From: CAMDMI01 sp044379485
GTDB lineage: Bacteria; Bacteroidota; Bacteroidia; Cytophagales; Flexibacteraceae
DNA length: 64,000 nucleotides
Assembly: GCA_044379485.1 (NCBI GenBank)
Contig: JBIPOE010000007.1
Span: 26,054 to 90,053, forward strand
Direction of reading: 5' to 3'
The notes under the pieces are model-generated. The model ran no database searches. It saw only the letters and a list, made by a program, of their open reading frames with translations, and was not told the DNA's origin. Within the stretch, counting starts at the first letter, position 1, and each line of letters starts with the position of its first letter. This document shows, in pieces, positions 18,576-28,113 of the stretch. A program made the translations under genes and the position numbers.

Positions 18576-21500
18576 TACCAGTTACACTTGCACCCACTAA
18601 TGCCGGACCAATACCCGCAGTCGAGGAAGGACCAGAAAGTAATCTTAAATCTGTAAAATTGAAATTACCCAAGGTATCATTTACCAGGCCAGTTACCCTT
18701 AAAGGAGTAACAACACTAATGGTTGCACCGGCTCTAGTCATGGTTAGGTTTGCCAGGTTGCTAAATGCTCCGGCACCAAAGGAAATACTTGCAGAAGTTC
18801 CGGCACCTAAGCCTAAACTTGAAGCTACATTTCCATTTATTAGTCCGACACCACCTATATTTCCAGAAATCCTTGCATTAAAACCATTCAGACTTAAAAT
18901 ACCATTGTTGGTTAAACCTCCGGCAAAATTTACAAATCGCTGAAGCGTAACCGTTTTTCCCACAGGAATTGAAACAGTACAATTGGCTCCAAAAGTAATG
19001 GAACCTGTTCCTGAAATACTTGGATTGCTTGCACCTGTAAAGTTTAGTGTTCCAGCGCTTGCTGGATTAAACAATAATGGATTCAAAGTATTGTTTACAA
19101 TAGAACCCGAAATATTCATTCCACCAGTCAAATTAAAACCAACTGAAGTGGCAGCGGTAATTGTTAGGTTATTTATCGACCAAGGACTTGCGCCGGTTGC
19201 TGCAAGAGCTATACTCGGAGAATTGACAATAAAATTACCATAAGTCCTATTTGAAAGGGCTGGAGTTCCAGTACCAGTATAAATAAAGGTTGAATTGGTT
19301 TCGAAAGTTATGGCAGAATTAGGTGCCCCTATTCCAAATGGATTTGAACCATCTAACTGGGTACATGTTGAGCCGTTTTTGAACAACACAGATTGATTGT
19401 GGCTCAAAGCTACCGTTCCAAAAGGATTTCCCGCGAATGCTGTTCCTTGTGTAAAAGAACTTCCACTTTGAAATTCAATCAGATTAACATTAGGGACACC
19501 TGTAATGTTAGCAAAAATTCTATGAGCACCGCCAGCCAAGGTAACGGAACCAGATACTGAACCAGTTGCACCTGCAGCAAGTTGAATTGTCAATGCATTG
19601 GCACTACTTACAGTCAAAGAGGAGCCTGAAGCCACTGAAAAATCAGTTCCCGTTCCATTTGCAACATTTATTGTATTTGTGGCAGCTGCCTGAAGCGTAA
19701 CATTGGCACCGCCCTGAACCCGAAATCCACCTGCACTGAAAGCAGGAACACCTGTCACAATATAAGTTCCTGTTGTACTAAACTGTATAACATCGCCTGC
19801 AATGGGTACACCACCCGGAGTCCAATTTGCTCCATTGGTCCAAGCTCCACCTATTGCATTGTTCCAAACTTTGGCAGTTACCGGAGGAACTCCAGTGGTT
19901 GTGAAGGACCCATCTGCAGAATAGGAAGTACTTACTCCATTTACAGCAAATCCCCTGAAATAAATAAGTGTTCCTGGAGTTAGGCCGCTTACTGGAATTG
20001 TAAATGTACCAGTCGTACCAGCTATGGTGTTAATATTTCCTGTTGGATTTGAGGCAAATCCCCAGACTATTCCTCTTGATGAAATTGGACTTCCACCATC
20101 GCTTGCTACGGTGGCACCCAAAGTTGCTGTTGTATTTCCTACGGAAGCAAAGGTTGGTGTATTTAAAACCGGCGCTGATGCAAGACTCGTGGTTCCAGTG
20201 GTCAAAAATCCAATGGTGGCAGGAAGAGCGTCTGAAGAAATATTACCATTTGTATTTGCAGAACCTGCAGAGGTTCCGGCAAGATCATATGTTCCTGAAA
20301 CTGTTGTGGACCGTACAATCCGCATTGATGCAGAGGTAGCAGATAAATCGTCCGAACCATAGGTAAGATTGGCAATGGTGCCAGCAGATAAAGTTCCGCC
20401 ATTCACTCCAAAGGTCCAGTATCTGTTCGCGTTCAAACCATTCACATTGGTTCCTAAACTTCCTCCCGAACCTACATTAATTACTTCTGCTTGAATTACC
20501 GGAGCTGTTCCTGTAATAGATGAGAGTGTTACTGGTCGGTAAGCTGTTGCCATTCCGATTGGAAATGTTTTTGAACCAGTTCCTGTTATGGCCAATGGTC
20601 CATCTACATAAGATGTTGCTGAGCCACCTGTTACTGTTCCAAGATTTCCTACTGTAATTAAGTTTGTCGCTGAGGTAATTATTTTACCTGCTGTTAAAGT
20701 TAATGTGCCTGCAACATTGGCTGGATCATTGAAAGTTAAATCGCCAGAGGCTTTACTTACATTGATTCCACCAAATGCTTCGGTTGTAACCAGATTGGTT
20801 GTAAATGCCTGTGGACCTGTTCCATTAAAGTTAATGGTACTTGTTCCCAGATTCAGGGCCACAGTTCGGTTGTTTGAAAAATTCCCACCAATATTATACG
20901 TATTGCCAAAAAATTGTGGGCCCCAAACGCCTGAACCCGTATTGATATGCAAAATTCCTTTAATGGTAATCGTTCCTGATCCTGAATTTGGATTAAAACC
21001 AAAAGAAACAGCTGTACCTCCTGAAACGATAACATCATTAAGCTCTGCTACTATTGCATTCGCTCCGGTATTGTCTCCTACTCTTGGGCCAGTGGTTTGT
21101 GTACTACTACAAGTAAGCCTAGTAGTTCCTGTAATGGAATATCTGGCCGCAGCATCACCTCCCAAAAACAAGTTACCGCCAATATACATTGTATTTCCTC
21201 CGTCAGAGAAAGTTGAAGTACCCGTATAATTGAATGTCATATTATCTGAAAGTGAAAGCGGAGAGTTTGCAGCTAAAGTTAAACTACCTGCTGTTTTTGT
21301 TGAAGTAAATCGGAAAAAGCCTATTCTGCCACTGCCGACGCCTTGAGTAAAGGTTTGAGCACCATTTCCTGTGGTTATGATTGTAAATCCATTATTTGTA
21401 ATGGTATCAAAAACAGCAGCATTCTGAGAGGTTAAATTTCCGGCAAGAATTACAAAGCTGAATGGTGTAGAATTGGCTTGAACTGTTGCGCCATCCACAA

Positions 21501-23187
21501 TCATGTTTCCATTAACAGTATATTGATTGGCCACATTTCCGGTAGCCCCGAGAATTTTTGTACTGCCTTGTAATATCAGATTTCCAAATGCCTTTCCTCC
21601 TGTATATACGGGTAGAGTAAAACTAGTAGCCTGATTAAAATTCACTGTACTTGTTGCGGCACAAGTTCCTATTGTAGGTATTGTAGAATTTTGCAAAGTA
21701 AGGGTTGAAACAGCGGACACATCTACTGGACCCACAAAAGCAAAAGTAGAAGGGACAGTAAAATTAACTGCTCCCGAGCCATTGCCAACCACTACTTTTG
21801 ATGAGGCACCAGAAACGGTCCAGGCACCTCCTATGGTTGCTGCAGCCCTGTTTCGGATTTCAAAAGTTTGACCTGAAGAAATAAAATCTGCTGGGGCAGA
21901 TCCAGTTCCATCTGTGTTGGTACCCCAAGTACCAATAACTTCAAGATTTCCGCTACTTTTTGAATAATAAGTAATAGGAAGAATACCAGTCCCCGAAACC
22001 GCAACATTTTTGCTGGTGGCTCCAGTTCCGGCAATGGTAATATTTCCAGATTTGGCACCAGCTGAACCTGGAGTAAATCTAACATAAACGGTAGTATTGG
22101 GAACAGTGCCTGCAGTGGGTGAAATTGAAACTGAAGAACCAAAGCCTGAACCTGAAGTAAGTGAAACTTCAAAATCAGTAGGAGCTGCAACAGTAAATGA
22201 GGCGCCTAAATTTAAACCACTTACATCCAACAGTTGCTCAGCAGAGGATGCACTAACAGTGGTGTTTGGGAAGGTGAATGAATTGGGGTTACTAAAAACA
22301 GTGGGAGTAGCCCCAACCGCGGTGGAAGAAATCGTGATGTCATCAATGCCAAGATGGACCCTACTTCCATTTGCACCTGTAATCTGACCATAAGCCCAAC
22401 GGACATGGACAATTGGTTGGTTATCGCAGGAACTTGGCAAAGTACCATTCATTGCGCCAGTTGCTGCAGCCGCACGGTAAGCTGGACCTGCAATAATTGA
22501 GTTGAAAGAAACAGGAACAGGTAAATCTAAAAAAGGACCTGTTGTTCCAACCCTATATTGCAGCTTCAATGCATAATCACGATTTTGAGTGGTCACATTA
22601 TAGGTCTGGGTTGCGATCATACGTGCGGTGGAAACTACGGTTATCCCAGTTCGGCCTGCAGTATTTAAAGCCACCAAAGCGGAGGCTGCATAACCTCCAC
22701 TTGGGGACAATACAGTATTGGCATTAGCAGATCCTGTTGTCAAAAACGAAACTCCATTGGTCCCTTGGCCTAAAACCCTCGAAGTATATGGTCCAATAAA
22801 TGTTTGGTTGTGCGGTATGTCGAATTGATTGGGTAAGGCTGATTCTGGTGATCCAGCGTTTGTGTGGCCATAAAAACCCATGTTGGCTGTGTTGAAACTG
22901 GTAACATTGTTTGGAGCTCCTCCCATTGTAGCCGCTATAATGTTAACGCCAGCAACACCTGTTGCCCCATTGCCTGGATATCTTGTGGCACCCTCCGAGT
23001 TTATCAAACCATTAAAAGTCCAGCTACCTGAAGAAAGGTTATGAGGGGCAGGAAAAACCTGCCCGAAGCCAAGATGCGAAAGCATTAGGAATAGGCCTAG
23101 TGCCAGAGACAAAAATTTGCATTCACCAATTACCCTTCCATGATTTTTGGAATTTGCCATTTTTAAAATTGAGTAAAATTTTACCAT
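17242..23187 (-). CDS. Giant T9SS-sorted cell-surface protein A
   Basis: This 1981-residue protein has an N-terminal signal (hydrophobic core LSLALGLFLMLSHLGFG, cleaved near residue 43). It is almost wholly Gly/Ser/Thr/Asn-rich beta-structure. An anchor or Ig-like segment follows near residues 310-400 (NITIAGTG motifs). Long filamentous, beta-helix-like repeat stretches come next, with a fibronectin-III-like domain near 1090. The last ~445 residues form a conserved region that ends in a type A sorting domain (TVYPNPVSSENFTIATSNL to KSLSVK). Hence it is exported by T9SS and displayed on or shed from the surface, probably as an adhesin or matrix protein. No catalytic motif was seen. An internal ATG (MANSKN, 23160) is an alternative start. 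Confidence 0.88.
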   Translation of the reverse strand: MVKFYSILKMANSKNHGRVIGECKFLSLALGLFLMLSHLGFGQVFPAPHNLSSGSWTFNGLINSEGATRYPGNGATGVAGVNIIAATMGGAPNNVTSFNTANMGFYGHTNAGSPESALPNQFDIPHNQTFIGPYTSRVLGQGTNGVSFLTTGSANANTVLSPSGGYAASALVALNTAGRTGITVVSTARMIATQTYNVTTQNRDYALKLQYRVGTTGPFLDLPVPVSFNSIIAGPAYRAAAATGAMNGTLPSSCDNQPIVHVRWAYGQITGANGSRVHLGIDDITISSTAVGATPTVFSNPNSFTFPNTTVSASSAEQLLDVSGLNLGASFTVAAPTDFEVSLTSGSGFGSSVSISPTAGTVPNTTVYVRFTPGSAGAKSGNITIAGTGATSKNVAVSGTGILPITYYSKSSGNLEVIGTWGTNTDGTGSAPADFISSGQTFEIRNRAAATIGGAWTVSGASSKVVVGNGSGAVNFTVPSTFAFVGPVDVSAVSTLTLQNSTIPTIGTCAATSTVNFNQATSFTLPVYTGGKAFGNLILQGSTKILGATGNVANQYTVNGNMIVDGATVQANSTPFSFVILAGNLTSQNAAVFDTITNNGFTIITTGNGAQTFTQGVGSGRIGFFRFTSTKTAGSLTLAANSPLSLSDNMTFNYTGTSTFSDGGNTMYIGGNLFLGGDAAARYSITGTTRLTCSSTQTTGPRVGDNTGANAIVAELNDVIVSGGTAVSFGFNPNSGSGTITIKGILHINTGSGVWGPQFFGNTYNIGGNFSNNRTVALNLGTSTINFNGTGPQAFTTNLVTTEAFGGINVSKASGDLTFNDPANVAGTLTLTAGKIITSATNLITVGNLGTVTGGSATSYVDGPLAITGTGSKTFPIGMATAYRPVTLSSITGTAPVIQAEVINVGSGGSLGTNVNGLNANRYWTFGVNGGTLSAGTIANLTYGSDDLSATSASMRIVRSTTVSGTYDLAGTSAGSANTNGNISSDALPATIGFLTTGTTSLASAPVLNTPTFASVGNTTATLGATVASDGGSPISSRGIVWGFASNPTGNINTIAGTTGTFTIPVSGLTPGTLIYFRGFAVNGVSTSYSADGSFTTTGVPPVTAKVWNNAIGGAWTNGANWTPGGVPIAGDVIQFSTTGTYIVTGVPAFSAGGFRVQGGANVTLQAAATNTINVANGTGTDFSVASGSSLTVSSANALTIQLAAGATGSVSGSVTLAGGAHRIFANITGVPNVNLIEFQSGSSFTQGTAFAGNPFGTVALSHNQSVLFKNGSTCTQLDGSNPFGIGAPNSAITFETNSTFIYTGTGTPALSNRTYGNFIVNSPSIALAATGASPWSINNLTITAATSVGFNLTGGMNISGSIVNNTLNPLLFNPASAGTLNFTGASNPSISGTGSITFGANCTVSIPVGKTVTLQRFVNFAGGLTNNGILSLNGFNARISGNIGGVGLINGNVASSLGLGAGTSASISFGAGAFSNLANLTMTRAGATISVVTPLRVTGLVNDTLGNFNFTDLRLLSGPSSTAGIGPALVGASVTGTITAERYIPATGWHLTGTAIASQTLTDWNDDFQTQGPFPGATVFNAGYLTSNIYGFDQADNSIIPYGTGATTNGWVIPGTSALTQNTGYRIFTPAGVTLDNTGTYSTGPKVLTTSVIGSNLYSGYNLFVNPHLSAVNRSGFTFGGGIQNTILVWDPSVNQYRYDGTAMTGSIAGGPSPIASGQGFFVFSVSNGATITIPEAAKALTSGTFYRTNTAQNAMEIQLKNSAGQSDVSLFQFHNDAEAGYDTKYDAHKLLNPGISVYTLTSTNSKLANQALPFAGDQMVTPIGFKAEQGAYTFNFTGVDVLNDASNVYLKDNETGEIVDLQANPVYAFVNNSALENNTRFEFIFTNAVTSMKSVSKSSSFTVYPNPVSSENFTIATSNLSGKVTVEVLDMLGRKVDSKVIDNISNSAEILMNKPSVAGQYSVKVTDQKGSTVKSLSVK

Positions 23188-23215
23188 ACTATTTTTTTTT
23201 GATTTAAAATACCGA

Positions 23216-23223
23216 CAAAACTA
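23216..23223 (-). promoter_or_regulatory. Candidate -7 box of giant gene A
   Basis: On the minus strand this reads TAGTTTTG, 28 nt before the start codon. The identical octamer lies at the same distance before giant gene B, which suggests common regulation. No matching -33 box was found. Confidence 0.5.
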
Positions 23224-23566
23224 ACATCTCTAAACCCGTTAATTTACCGACCCAATGTTAAGGAATTGTTACGAAATTGTTACAAAAATTTTAAGTGAAT
23301 TGAAATAATGCTTGTCTAAAGCAATTTTTTGATCTACTAATCGATAAAATGCAATGTTATGAAGTTTAATATTTAAGGGAAAACTGCTTAAATATTACCT
23401 TTGGGTTTTGACCTGGAAAATCGGCGGCCAATTGAATTTGCAAATCCAAATCCAGCTATGATTTTCTGAATTTATAAAATTCAAAATCTATATGAAAAGA
23501 TTTCTCACCAATTTTAAGGCCTCATTCAATTCTTAGAAATCTACACTTCATACCTTAAAGCCAATA
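23224..23566. other. Intergenic region between giant gene A and the decayed pabA
   Basis: This AT-rich divergent region has no additional gene visible. It should carry regulatory sequence of giant gene A beyond the -7 box, but no clear operator was seen. Confidence 0.4.
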
Positions 23567-24056
23567 TTGATACCACAAAAAAAAATCCTGCTGATTGATA
23601 ACTACAACTCCTTTACCAACAATCTTTGGGACTATTTTAGTGTCCTGGATTCGAAAGTAGAGGTGCTTAGAATTGAAAAAATAAAGGAAACAGATTTTGA
23701 AAATATTGATGGCGTGGTGCTCAGTCCGGGCCCTGGACATCCTGCGAATCTGCCAGAGTTAAAAAAAATTGTTCATCATATTTCTCCTAAATATCCTGTT
23801 TTAGGTATTTGTCTCGGATTTCAAGCCTTGGCTTAAGAATTTGGTTTTGAGGTTGAAAAGGAAATCCAACTCATTGCAAATGCAGCCTTGTTGAAAAAAT
23901 CAATGAAGGCAAACTTACCAATGGTCTGCCCCAGGAATTTGAAGTGGTTCTTTATCAATCACTTGTGGTTAAAAAAATTTGATATCCTTTGATTCCTTTA
24001 CTGCAAACCAAAACTGGAGAAATCATGGCTTTTGAACATAAAAACCTGCCTTTGGC
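23567..24056 (+). pseudogene. Decayed duplicate of pabA/trpG
   Basis: The sequence aligns by eye with the intact pabA at 37654-38150, from the same TTG start through the amidotransferase signature VLSPGPGHP and the nucleophile motif LGICLGFQALA. A T-to-A change then gives a TAA stop at 23834-23836, where the intact copy has Leu. Further indels follow (for example one A fewer in GAAAAAGG). The match resumes as LLQTKTGEIMAFEHKNLPLA and stops abruptly near 24056, where transposase sequence begins. The homologous glutaminase HPE region is therefore missing. It is non-functional as an amidotransferase. Confidence 0.9.
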
Positions 24057-24807
24057 TCAACTAGCAGGCAAGTATGGATGCAATAAAAAGACCATCCAAC
24101 GGAGATTAGATTCTTATAAAGTTGAAATCAAAAGTATTAATACCAGGAGGATTGTTTTGTTGATCGACACTTCATATTGGGGAAGAAGATTTGGGGTAAT
24201 GCTTTTTAAAGATGCCTTAAGCGGAGAGAATCTTTTTTGGAATTATGTCAAACATGAAACAAACCAGTTGTATTTGGATGGCTACAATCATCTTGTAAAA
24301 GAAGGATTTATTGTTCTGGGAATTGTCTGTGATGGAAGGAAAGGATTGTTTCAATTGTTTAGTAAAACCCCAGTTCAAATGTGCCAGTTTCATCAAGTGG
24401 CAATCGTCACCAGATACCTCACCAGAAACCCTAAAACAATTGCTGGCAAAGAGTTAAGAGCTCATTGCTTGCTCTTAGTTCGGACTGATAAGGAAAGTTT
24501 TGCTGGCGGTTTAGAAAGTTGGTACAGCCGCTGGAAGGACTATTTGAATGAAAGAACGGTAGATAAAAACACTGGAAAATCCAGATTTACTCACAAAAAA
24601 TTACGAAGCGCTTACAACAGTTTAAAGCGAAATTTACCATATTTATTCACATGATACGATCACATCGAGTTTCAAATACCAAACAAAACAAATGCTATCG
24701 ATGGGTTTTTTGCGGATCACAAGAACTAGCTTCGCTGCCATAATCGACCTTCAGATACGCGAAAACAAAAGTTCATCGATGGTTTTTTTTCAGGCATCTT
24801 AGGCTAA
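24057..24807 (+). pseudogene. Truncated IS transposase (IS256/IS1249-like)
   Basis: This is an N-terminally truncated, nonsense-broken DDE transposase. It begins in a helix-turn-helix (LAGKYGCNKKTIQRRL) and continues with a first catalytic Asp in VLLIDTSYWG, a second in VCDGRKG, and a CxxH motif (MCQFHQ) as in Mutator/IS256-type transposases. An in-frame TGA (24652-24654) and TAG (24727-24729) interrupt otherwise continuous coding to a TAA at 24805-24807. The zinc-ribbon N-terminus expected for the IS1249-like variant is absent. The frame from 23989 fuses pabA-derived residues to this sequence, so a 221-residue chimeric protein could in principle be made. Confidence 0.85.
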
Positions 24808-24817
24808 TAAAAGTCAA

Positions 24818-24852
24818 CAAAAAATGGGCAACCAAAATTGTCAGTTGCCCAT
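24818..24852 (-). terminator. Minus-strand terminator or nested inverted repeat
   Basis: ATGGGCAAC (24824-24832) and GTTGCCCAT (24844-24852) form a 9-bp stem. On the minus strand it is followed by TTTTTTG, which fits termination of the gene at 25113. An outer inverted pair AAAGTCAA (24810-24817)/TTGACTTT (24857-24864) encloses it. A remnant of the IS end is the alternative reading. Confidence 0.5.
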
Positions 24853-24934
24853 AAAATTGACTTTCGACATCCGCTTGGAATACATCTGGCAGAGCTTGCC
24901 CCGACATGGCAGGGTGGCTCCCCAGCATATCTTA

Positions 24935-24950
24935 TCCCGATTTATCGGGA
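24935..24950. repeat. Short intergenic palindrome TCCCGATTTATCGGGA
   Basis: TCCCGAT and ATCGGGA are perfect 7-bp arms around TT. They resemble REP-like palindromes found between genes in Bacteroidota. The surrounding 24865-25112 holds no gene I would support. Confidence 0.45.
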
Positions 24951-25112
24951 GCCCGCTTCCTTTTATCCAGCTTAACAAAAGTGAAACAACTGAACCAAAT
25001 TTGATACTTTTCAAACTAAAAAATCCAGCCTCCAAAATGTCCATTACTCCAAAAAAAAGTGGCTCAAGAAAAATCCTGAATCACTTTTTTGAATAATTGA
25101 ATCCGAAAATCC

Positions 25113-26039
25113 CTATTTTGAAATCTGAAATCGGATGACACTTTGCCTGCCAGCCAGATCTTTGGTTTTGGCAAAATAAATGCCTTTGGGGAGAACAGGT
25201 AAAGAATACTCCTTTTTACCTACTGGCAGCATATCTGAAAATTGAGATTGACCAAGCAAATTATGAATGCTTAGTTCAACAGAAGTACCAGAAGTATTTT
25301 CAATGGTAAAATTACCATCGGAAATGCCTGGAGTCAGTCTAATGATTTTGTTTGCTTTTAAGCCTTTCACCGAAGTAACAACCGAAACATCCCAGGATGG
25401 CCAGGTTTGTATCACATCGTCCTGTGTCCAGTTTGCTGGATTGTTTATGGCAGCAAGAATCTCAGCTTGGGTTCCGGAAAAATTACCAAGATTTAAAAAA
25501 GCATTGTTTTTTTCTGTTGAAAAGCCGATTGCATTGACACCATTTACCAGATTGGGCGGTAGGCAGGTTTGATTGTTTCCTGTTCCACCACAAACTGTGG
25601 CACAATCCGTAAGCCAACCTGCTGTACTGATTCCGGCAACAAGAATTGTATCATTTCCATTTTTTTGAAATGCCAGAATCTGGTCGCCATCCTGACTAAA
25701 ACCCAATCCTGCATCTGTAGATCCAATGGTTGCAGTTCCATTCTCTTCAATCGTTACAATGGTGCCTGCCGGAAAATTATCATCAGATGTCCAACTGGCC
25801 AAGCCTTCATTGCTGCAAAATCGAACTGGTGCAGGATTGATAACAGCTTTATCGGTAAAACTTATGGTTGTATTGTCAGAAATAGGTTTCAATAAAATAA
25901 AAGCAAAGCGGTCACCGTTGGTTCCAGGCGTAGATTGAATTCCTAAAAATGCAATATCCCCAGCCTGCAAACTGGTCTGGGCAAAGGAACCAAGTGCTGT
26001 ACCCGCCAGCACCAAAAAAGAAAGTATTGTTTGTTTCAT
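25113..26039 (-). CDS. T9SS-sorted secreted protein of unknown function
   Basis: This 308-residue protein has a signal peptide (MKQTILSFLVLAGTALGSFA). The N-terminal beta-domain has the pattern AGDIAFLGIQ...FTDKAV...EGLASWT...AGTIVTIEE, which I have the impression recurs in surface proteins near nucleases and phosphatases. The C-terminal type A sorting domain runs from about residue 235 (TPGISDGNFTIEN to VIRFQISK). Four cysteines cluster near residues 142-160 (TDCATVCGG, QTCLPP), probably as disulfides. It is the first gene downstream of the porin, 32 nt away, in the same direction, so it is probably co-transcribed with it. Confidence 0.82.
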   Translation of the reverse strand: MKQTILSFLVLAGTALGSFAQTSLQAGDIAFLGIQSTPGTNGDRFAFILLKPISDNTTISFTDKAVINPAPVRFCSNEGLASWTSDDNFPAGTIVTIEENGTATIGSTDAGLGFSQDGDQILAFQKNGNDTILVAGISTAGWLTDCATVCGGTGNNQTCLPPNLVNGVNAIGFSTEKNNAFLNLGNFSGTQAEILAAINNPANWTQDDVIQTWPSWDVSVVTSVKGLKANKIIRLTPGISDGNFTIENTSGTSVELSIHNLLGQSQFSDMLPVGKKEYSLPVLPKGIYFAKTKDLAGRQSVIRFQISK

Positions 26040-26071
26040 GACTATAATTTGATTGTTTTTTGTTTGAGTTG

Positions 26072-27328
26072 TTATCTTAAAAGCATTTGCCAGCCTAATC
26101 TCAGCTGATCATCAAAACGCTGAATAACCGGATTTTTTCTATCAATAAGCCGGTAATTGTATTGTGCTTTTATCATCGAATTGAAACCCTTCAACTGATA
26201 GGCATAGGCAAAGGTAAGCGACTCCTCTGTATTTTTTTGTACCAAATCGTTTGGATTCAATTGGTCATACCGGATGGAAAAAATAGATTTCAAGGGTTTG
26301 GAAGCATAACTCACAGTAGCCAAAATGCCACCTGCCTGAAAAAACCCAGTTGGATTTGCCCCTATTTTACTTGTGGTTGTACCTCTGCTTTCTCTGTATC
26401 GCAAACCTGAAGGATCTATGTCGTTTGTCGGTCTAATGTTGATGAGATGCCACTCCACCTGTGTGGAAAATCCTTTCCATTGGGCTGAGAAATCGGCAGT
26501 AAAGCAGTCTTTTCGACCCGAAATTACCCTTAAATAATAGTCATCTCCAGGCAAAAAGGAACTGTATGTCCTTTTAACTGTTCTGGCTGCGGCCCCAATC
26601 TGAAACATGGGTACGGGGCTTGAATTGATGTCATAATCCCTGTACCGGTATCTGGAAGGAAAGGCAATGTCAACCCTTCCCGTATATTCAAATTCACCAG
26701 ACGGGTCGTTGTCGCCTCCATTGGTTGATAAGATTTGCTCTCCCATTCCGGTGTACATTCCGGCATATAAGTTTATTCTTTGGGCCCAAAGGCTTTTTGA
26801 CAATGTTACACCAATATCCCTTCTCGAAAAAACTTCACCCCTTGTAACCTCGGCCCGCTGCCAATATGGCGAAAAAGTAAAAGGCACCAACGAGTTTCGG
26901 GAATAGGGTATTTTCTGGTACCCAAAAGTTCCATATACATATTTAAGTCCTTTATAGGTGAAATTGGCATCCATAATACCAGGATTTTCACCTACGTCAG
27001 ACTGATTAACCAGATCTGCAAAATCCACCTGAAACTCATATTCAAAATCGTGGCCTATTCGACCTTCCAGTTGCAACTGCATGTCTCTTAGGCCAAACCG
27101 GTCTTTATCCTTGTTAATTGGGTTGGCCAGATTGTCATCAATTCTATTTTCAGGATTTTGGTTGTAATAAAACCTTTGGTTGTAAAAGCTGGAAATGGAC
27201 CCGGATATTTCCAGATTGTGCTCTCCGTTTGTAAGGCTGATTTGAGCAAAGGAGGAAAAAGAAAAGATCAAGGCTAAAAGACTTACTAGCCAGGATTTAG
27301 GAGTCAGGGAATAGAACTTCTTATCCAT
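26072..27328 (-). CDS. Outer-membrane porin of the phosphate-selective porin O/P type
   Basis: This ~418-residue barrel is predicted to allow anion or phosphate uptake across the outer membrane. A signal peptide (MDKKFYSLTPKSWLVSLLALIFSFSSFA) precedes a barrel with alternating amphipathic strands. The region QLQLEGRIGHDFEYEFQVDF and FGYQKIPYSRN resembles OprO/OprP-like porins, which in Bacteroidota often lie beside phosphatases. Starts at ATG 27364 or TTG 27370 are possible; I chose the ATG at 27328 because it gives a standard leader. The upstream gene's stop at 27367 is only 2 nt from ATG 27364, so coupling is likely. Confidence 0.8.
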   Translation of the reverse strand: MDKKFYSLTPKSWLVSLLALIFSFSSFAQISLTNGEHNLEISGSISSFYNQRFYYNQNPENRIDDNLANPINKDKDRFGLRDMQLQLEGRIGHDFEYEFQVDFADLVNQSDVGENPGIMDANFTYKGLKYVYGTFGYQKIPYSRNSLVPFTFSPYWQRAEVTRGEVFSRRDIGVTLSKSLWAQRINLYAGMYTGMGEQILSTNGGDNDPSGEFEYTGRVDIAFPSRYRYRDYDINSSPVPMFQIGAAARTVKRTYSSFLPGDDYYLRVISGRKDCFTADFSAQWKGFSTQVEWHLINIRPTNDIDPSGLRYRESRGTTTSKIGANPTGFFQAGGILATVSYASKPLKSIFSIRYDQLNPNDLVQKNTEESLTFAYAYQLKGFNSMIKAQYNYRLIDRKNPVIQRFDDQLRLGWQMLLR

Positions 27329-27366
27329 TCGATTTAAAAAATTTTGGAATGACAAAAGATTCATTT

Positions 27367-28077
27367 TCAATTAAATAATATACTTGAATCAAACCGATAC
27401 ATAATACCCATATCATCGCTTACTACATACAAGCCACCATCCGGCCCAAAAGTAAGACCCTCCGGATTGACCACTTTGAGCTTGAATTTCTTTTCAAACT
27501 GGTAGGTTTCAGGATCGAATCTGAAAATGGCGTGGTCCTCATCGCTGAGTAAAAAGAGCTTATTGTTTTGATAAGCGGCAGCAGAAATGTCGGACATGCC
27601 TTTCACTTTTACCTTGTTGAGGACAGCAAAGTTTTGGTCCAGTTCAAAGGCCCAGGTCGGGTCTTTTTCAGTGAAAGCGACATAGCACTTTTTCATTTTG
27701 TTCCAGGTGAGCGATTCAAAACCCTTGTTTCGACCACCGTTGTAATTCACTTCGACAGTGCGCTTCACTTTAAGATCTGATACATTAAAGGAGTGGATGC
27801 TTCTGGTCCGCTCGTCCATCACAAAAAGGCCGTTGGTATCTGCAAACACTGCCTCAAAATCAAAACCATGAAAGGGTGATTTTCTTAATACAAGACCCTC
27901 CAGATTGGTCTCGTAGAGAATGCCATCATCAGAAACTATGAAAAAACCGTCTTTGGCCTGGTTGAGGCAAATGTCAGATGGCTCCGGAATGGAAAGTTTT
28001 TTGCTCCAGTTGTGCTTCAGTTTTTGCGCATCGGCACAGGACCAGAAGAACAGGATTGGTATTAGTAATTTATACAA
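27367..28077 (-). CDS. SdiA-regulated family beta-propeller protein
   Basis: This 236-residue envelope protein has a short signal with a possible lipobox (LFFWSCADA). The repeated blades (LSIPEPSDICLN, HGFDFEAVFAD, FESLTWNKM, NPEGLTFGPDGGLYVVSDD) match the SdiA-regulated/esterase-like propeller family (PF06977). The family often binds or hydrolyses phytate-like or organophosphate ligands, but the substrate here is unknown. Context with a porin, a lamin-tail lipoprotein and T9SS proteins supports a surface nutrient-acquisition role. The overlap or near-overlap with the porin gene indicates one operon. Confidence 0.75.
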   Translation of the reverse strand: MYKLLIPILFFWSCADAQKLKHNWSKKLSIPEPSDICLNQAKDGFFIVSDDGILYETNLEGLVLRKSPFHGFDFEAVFADTNGLFVMDERTRSIHSFNVSDLKVKRTVEVNYNGGRNKGFESLTWNKMKKCYVAFTEKDPTWAFELDQNFAVLNKVKVKGMSDISAAAYQNNKLFLLSDEDHAIFRFDPETYQFEKKFKLKVVNPEGLTFGPDGGLYVVSDDMGIMYRFDSSILFN

Positions 28078-28113
28078 ATGAATGTTGAATTAAAAATGAT
28101 GAATTATGAATGT

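Noticed and set aside
18569..22448. Many long open frames opposite the giant surface genes.
   Set aside because: They lie on the strand opposite to a protein with a clear signal peptide and sorting domain, and have low-complexity composition. They are antisense shadows of repetitive coding sequence.
24824..25096. A 90-codon plus-strand frame.
   Set aside because: It starts inside a hairpin and runs over palindromes, with no recognisable domain. It is chance.
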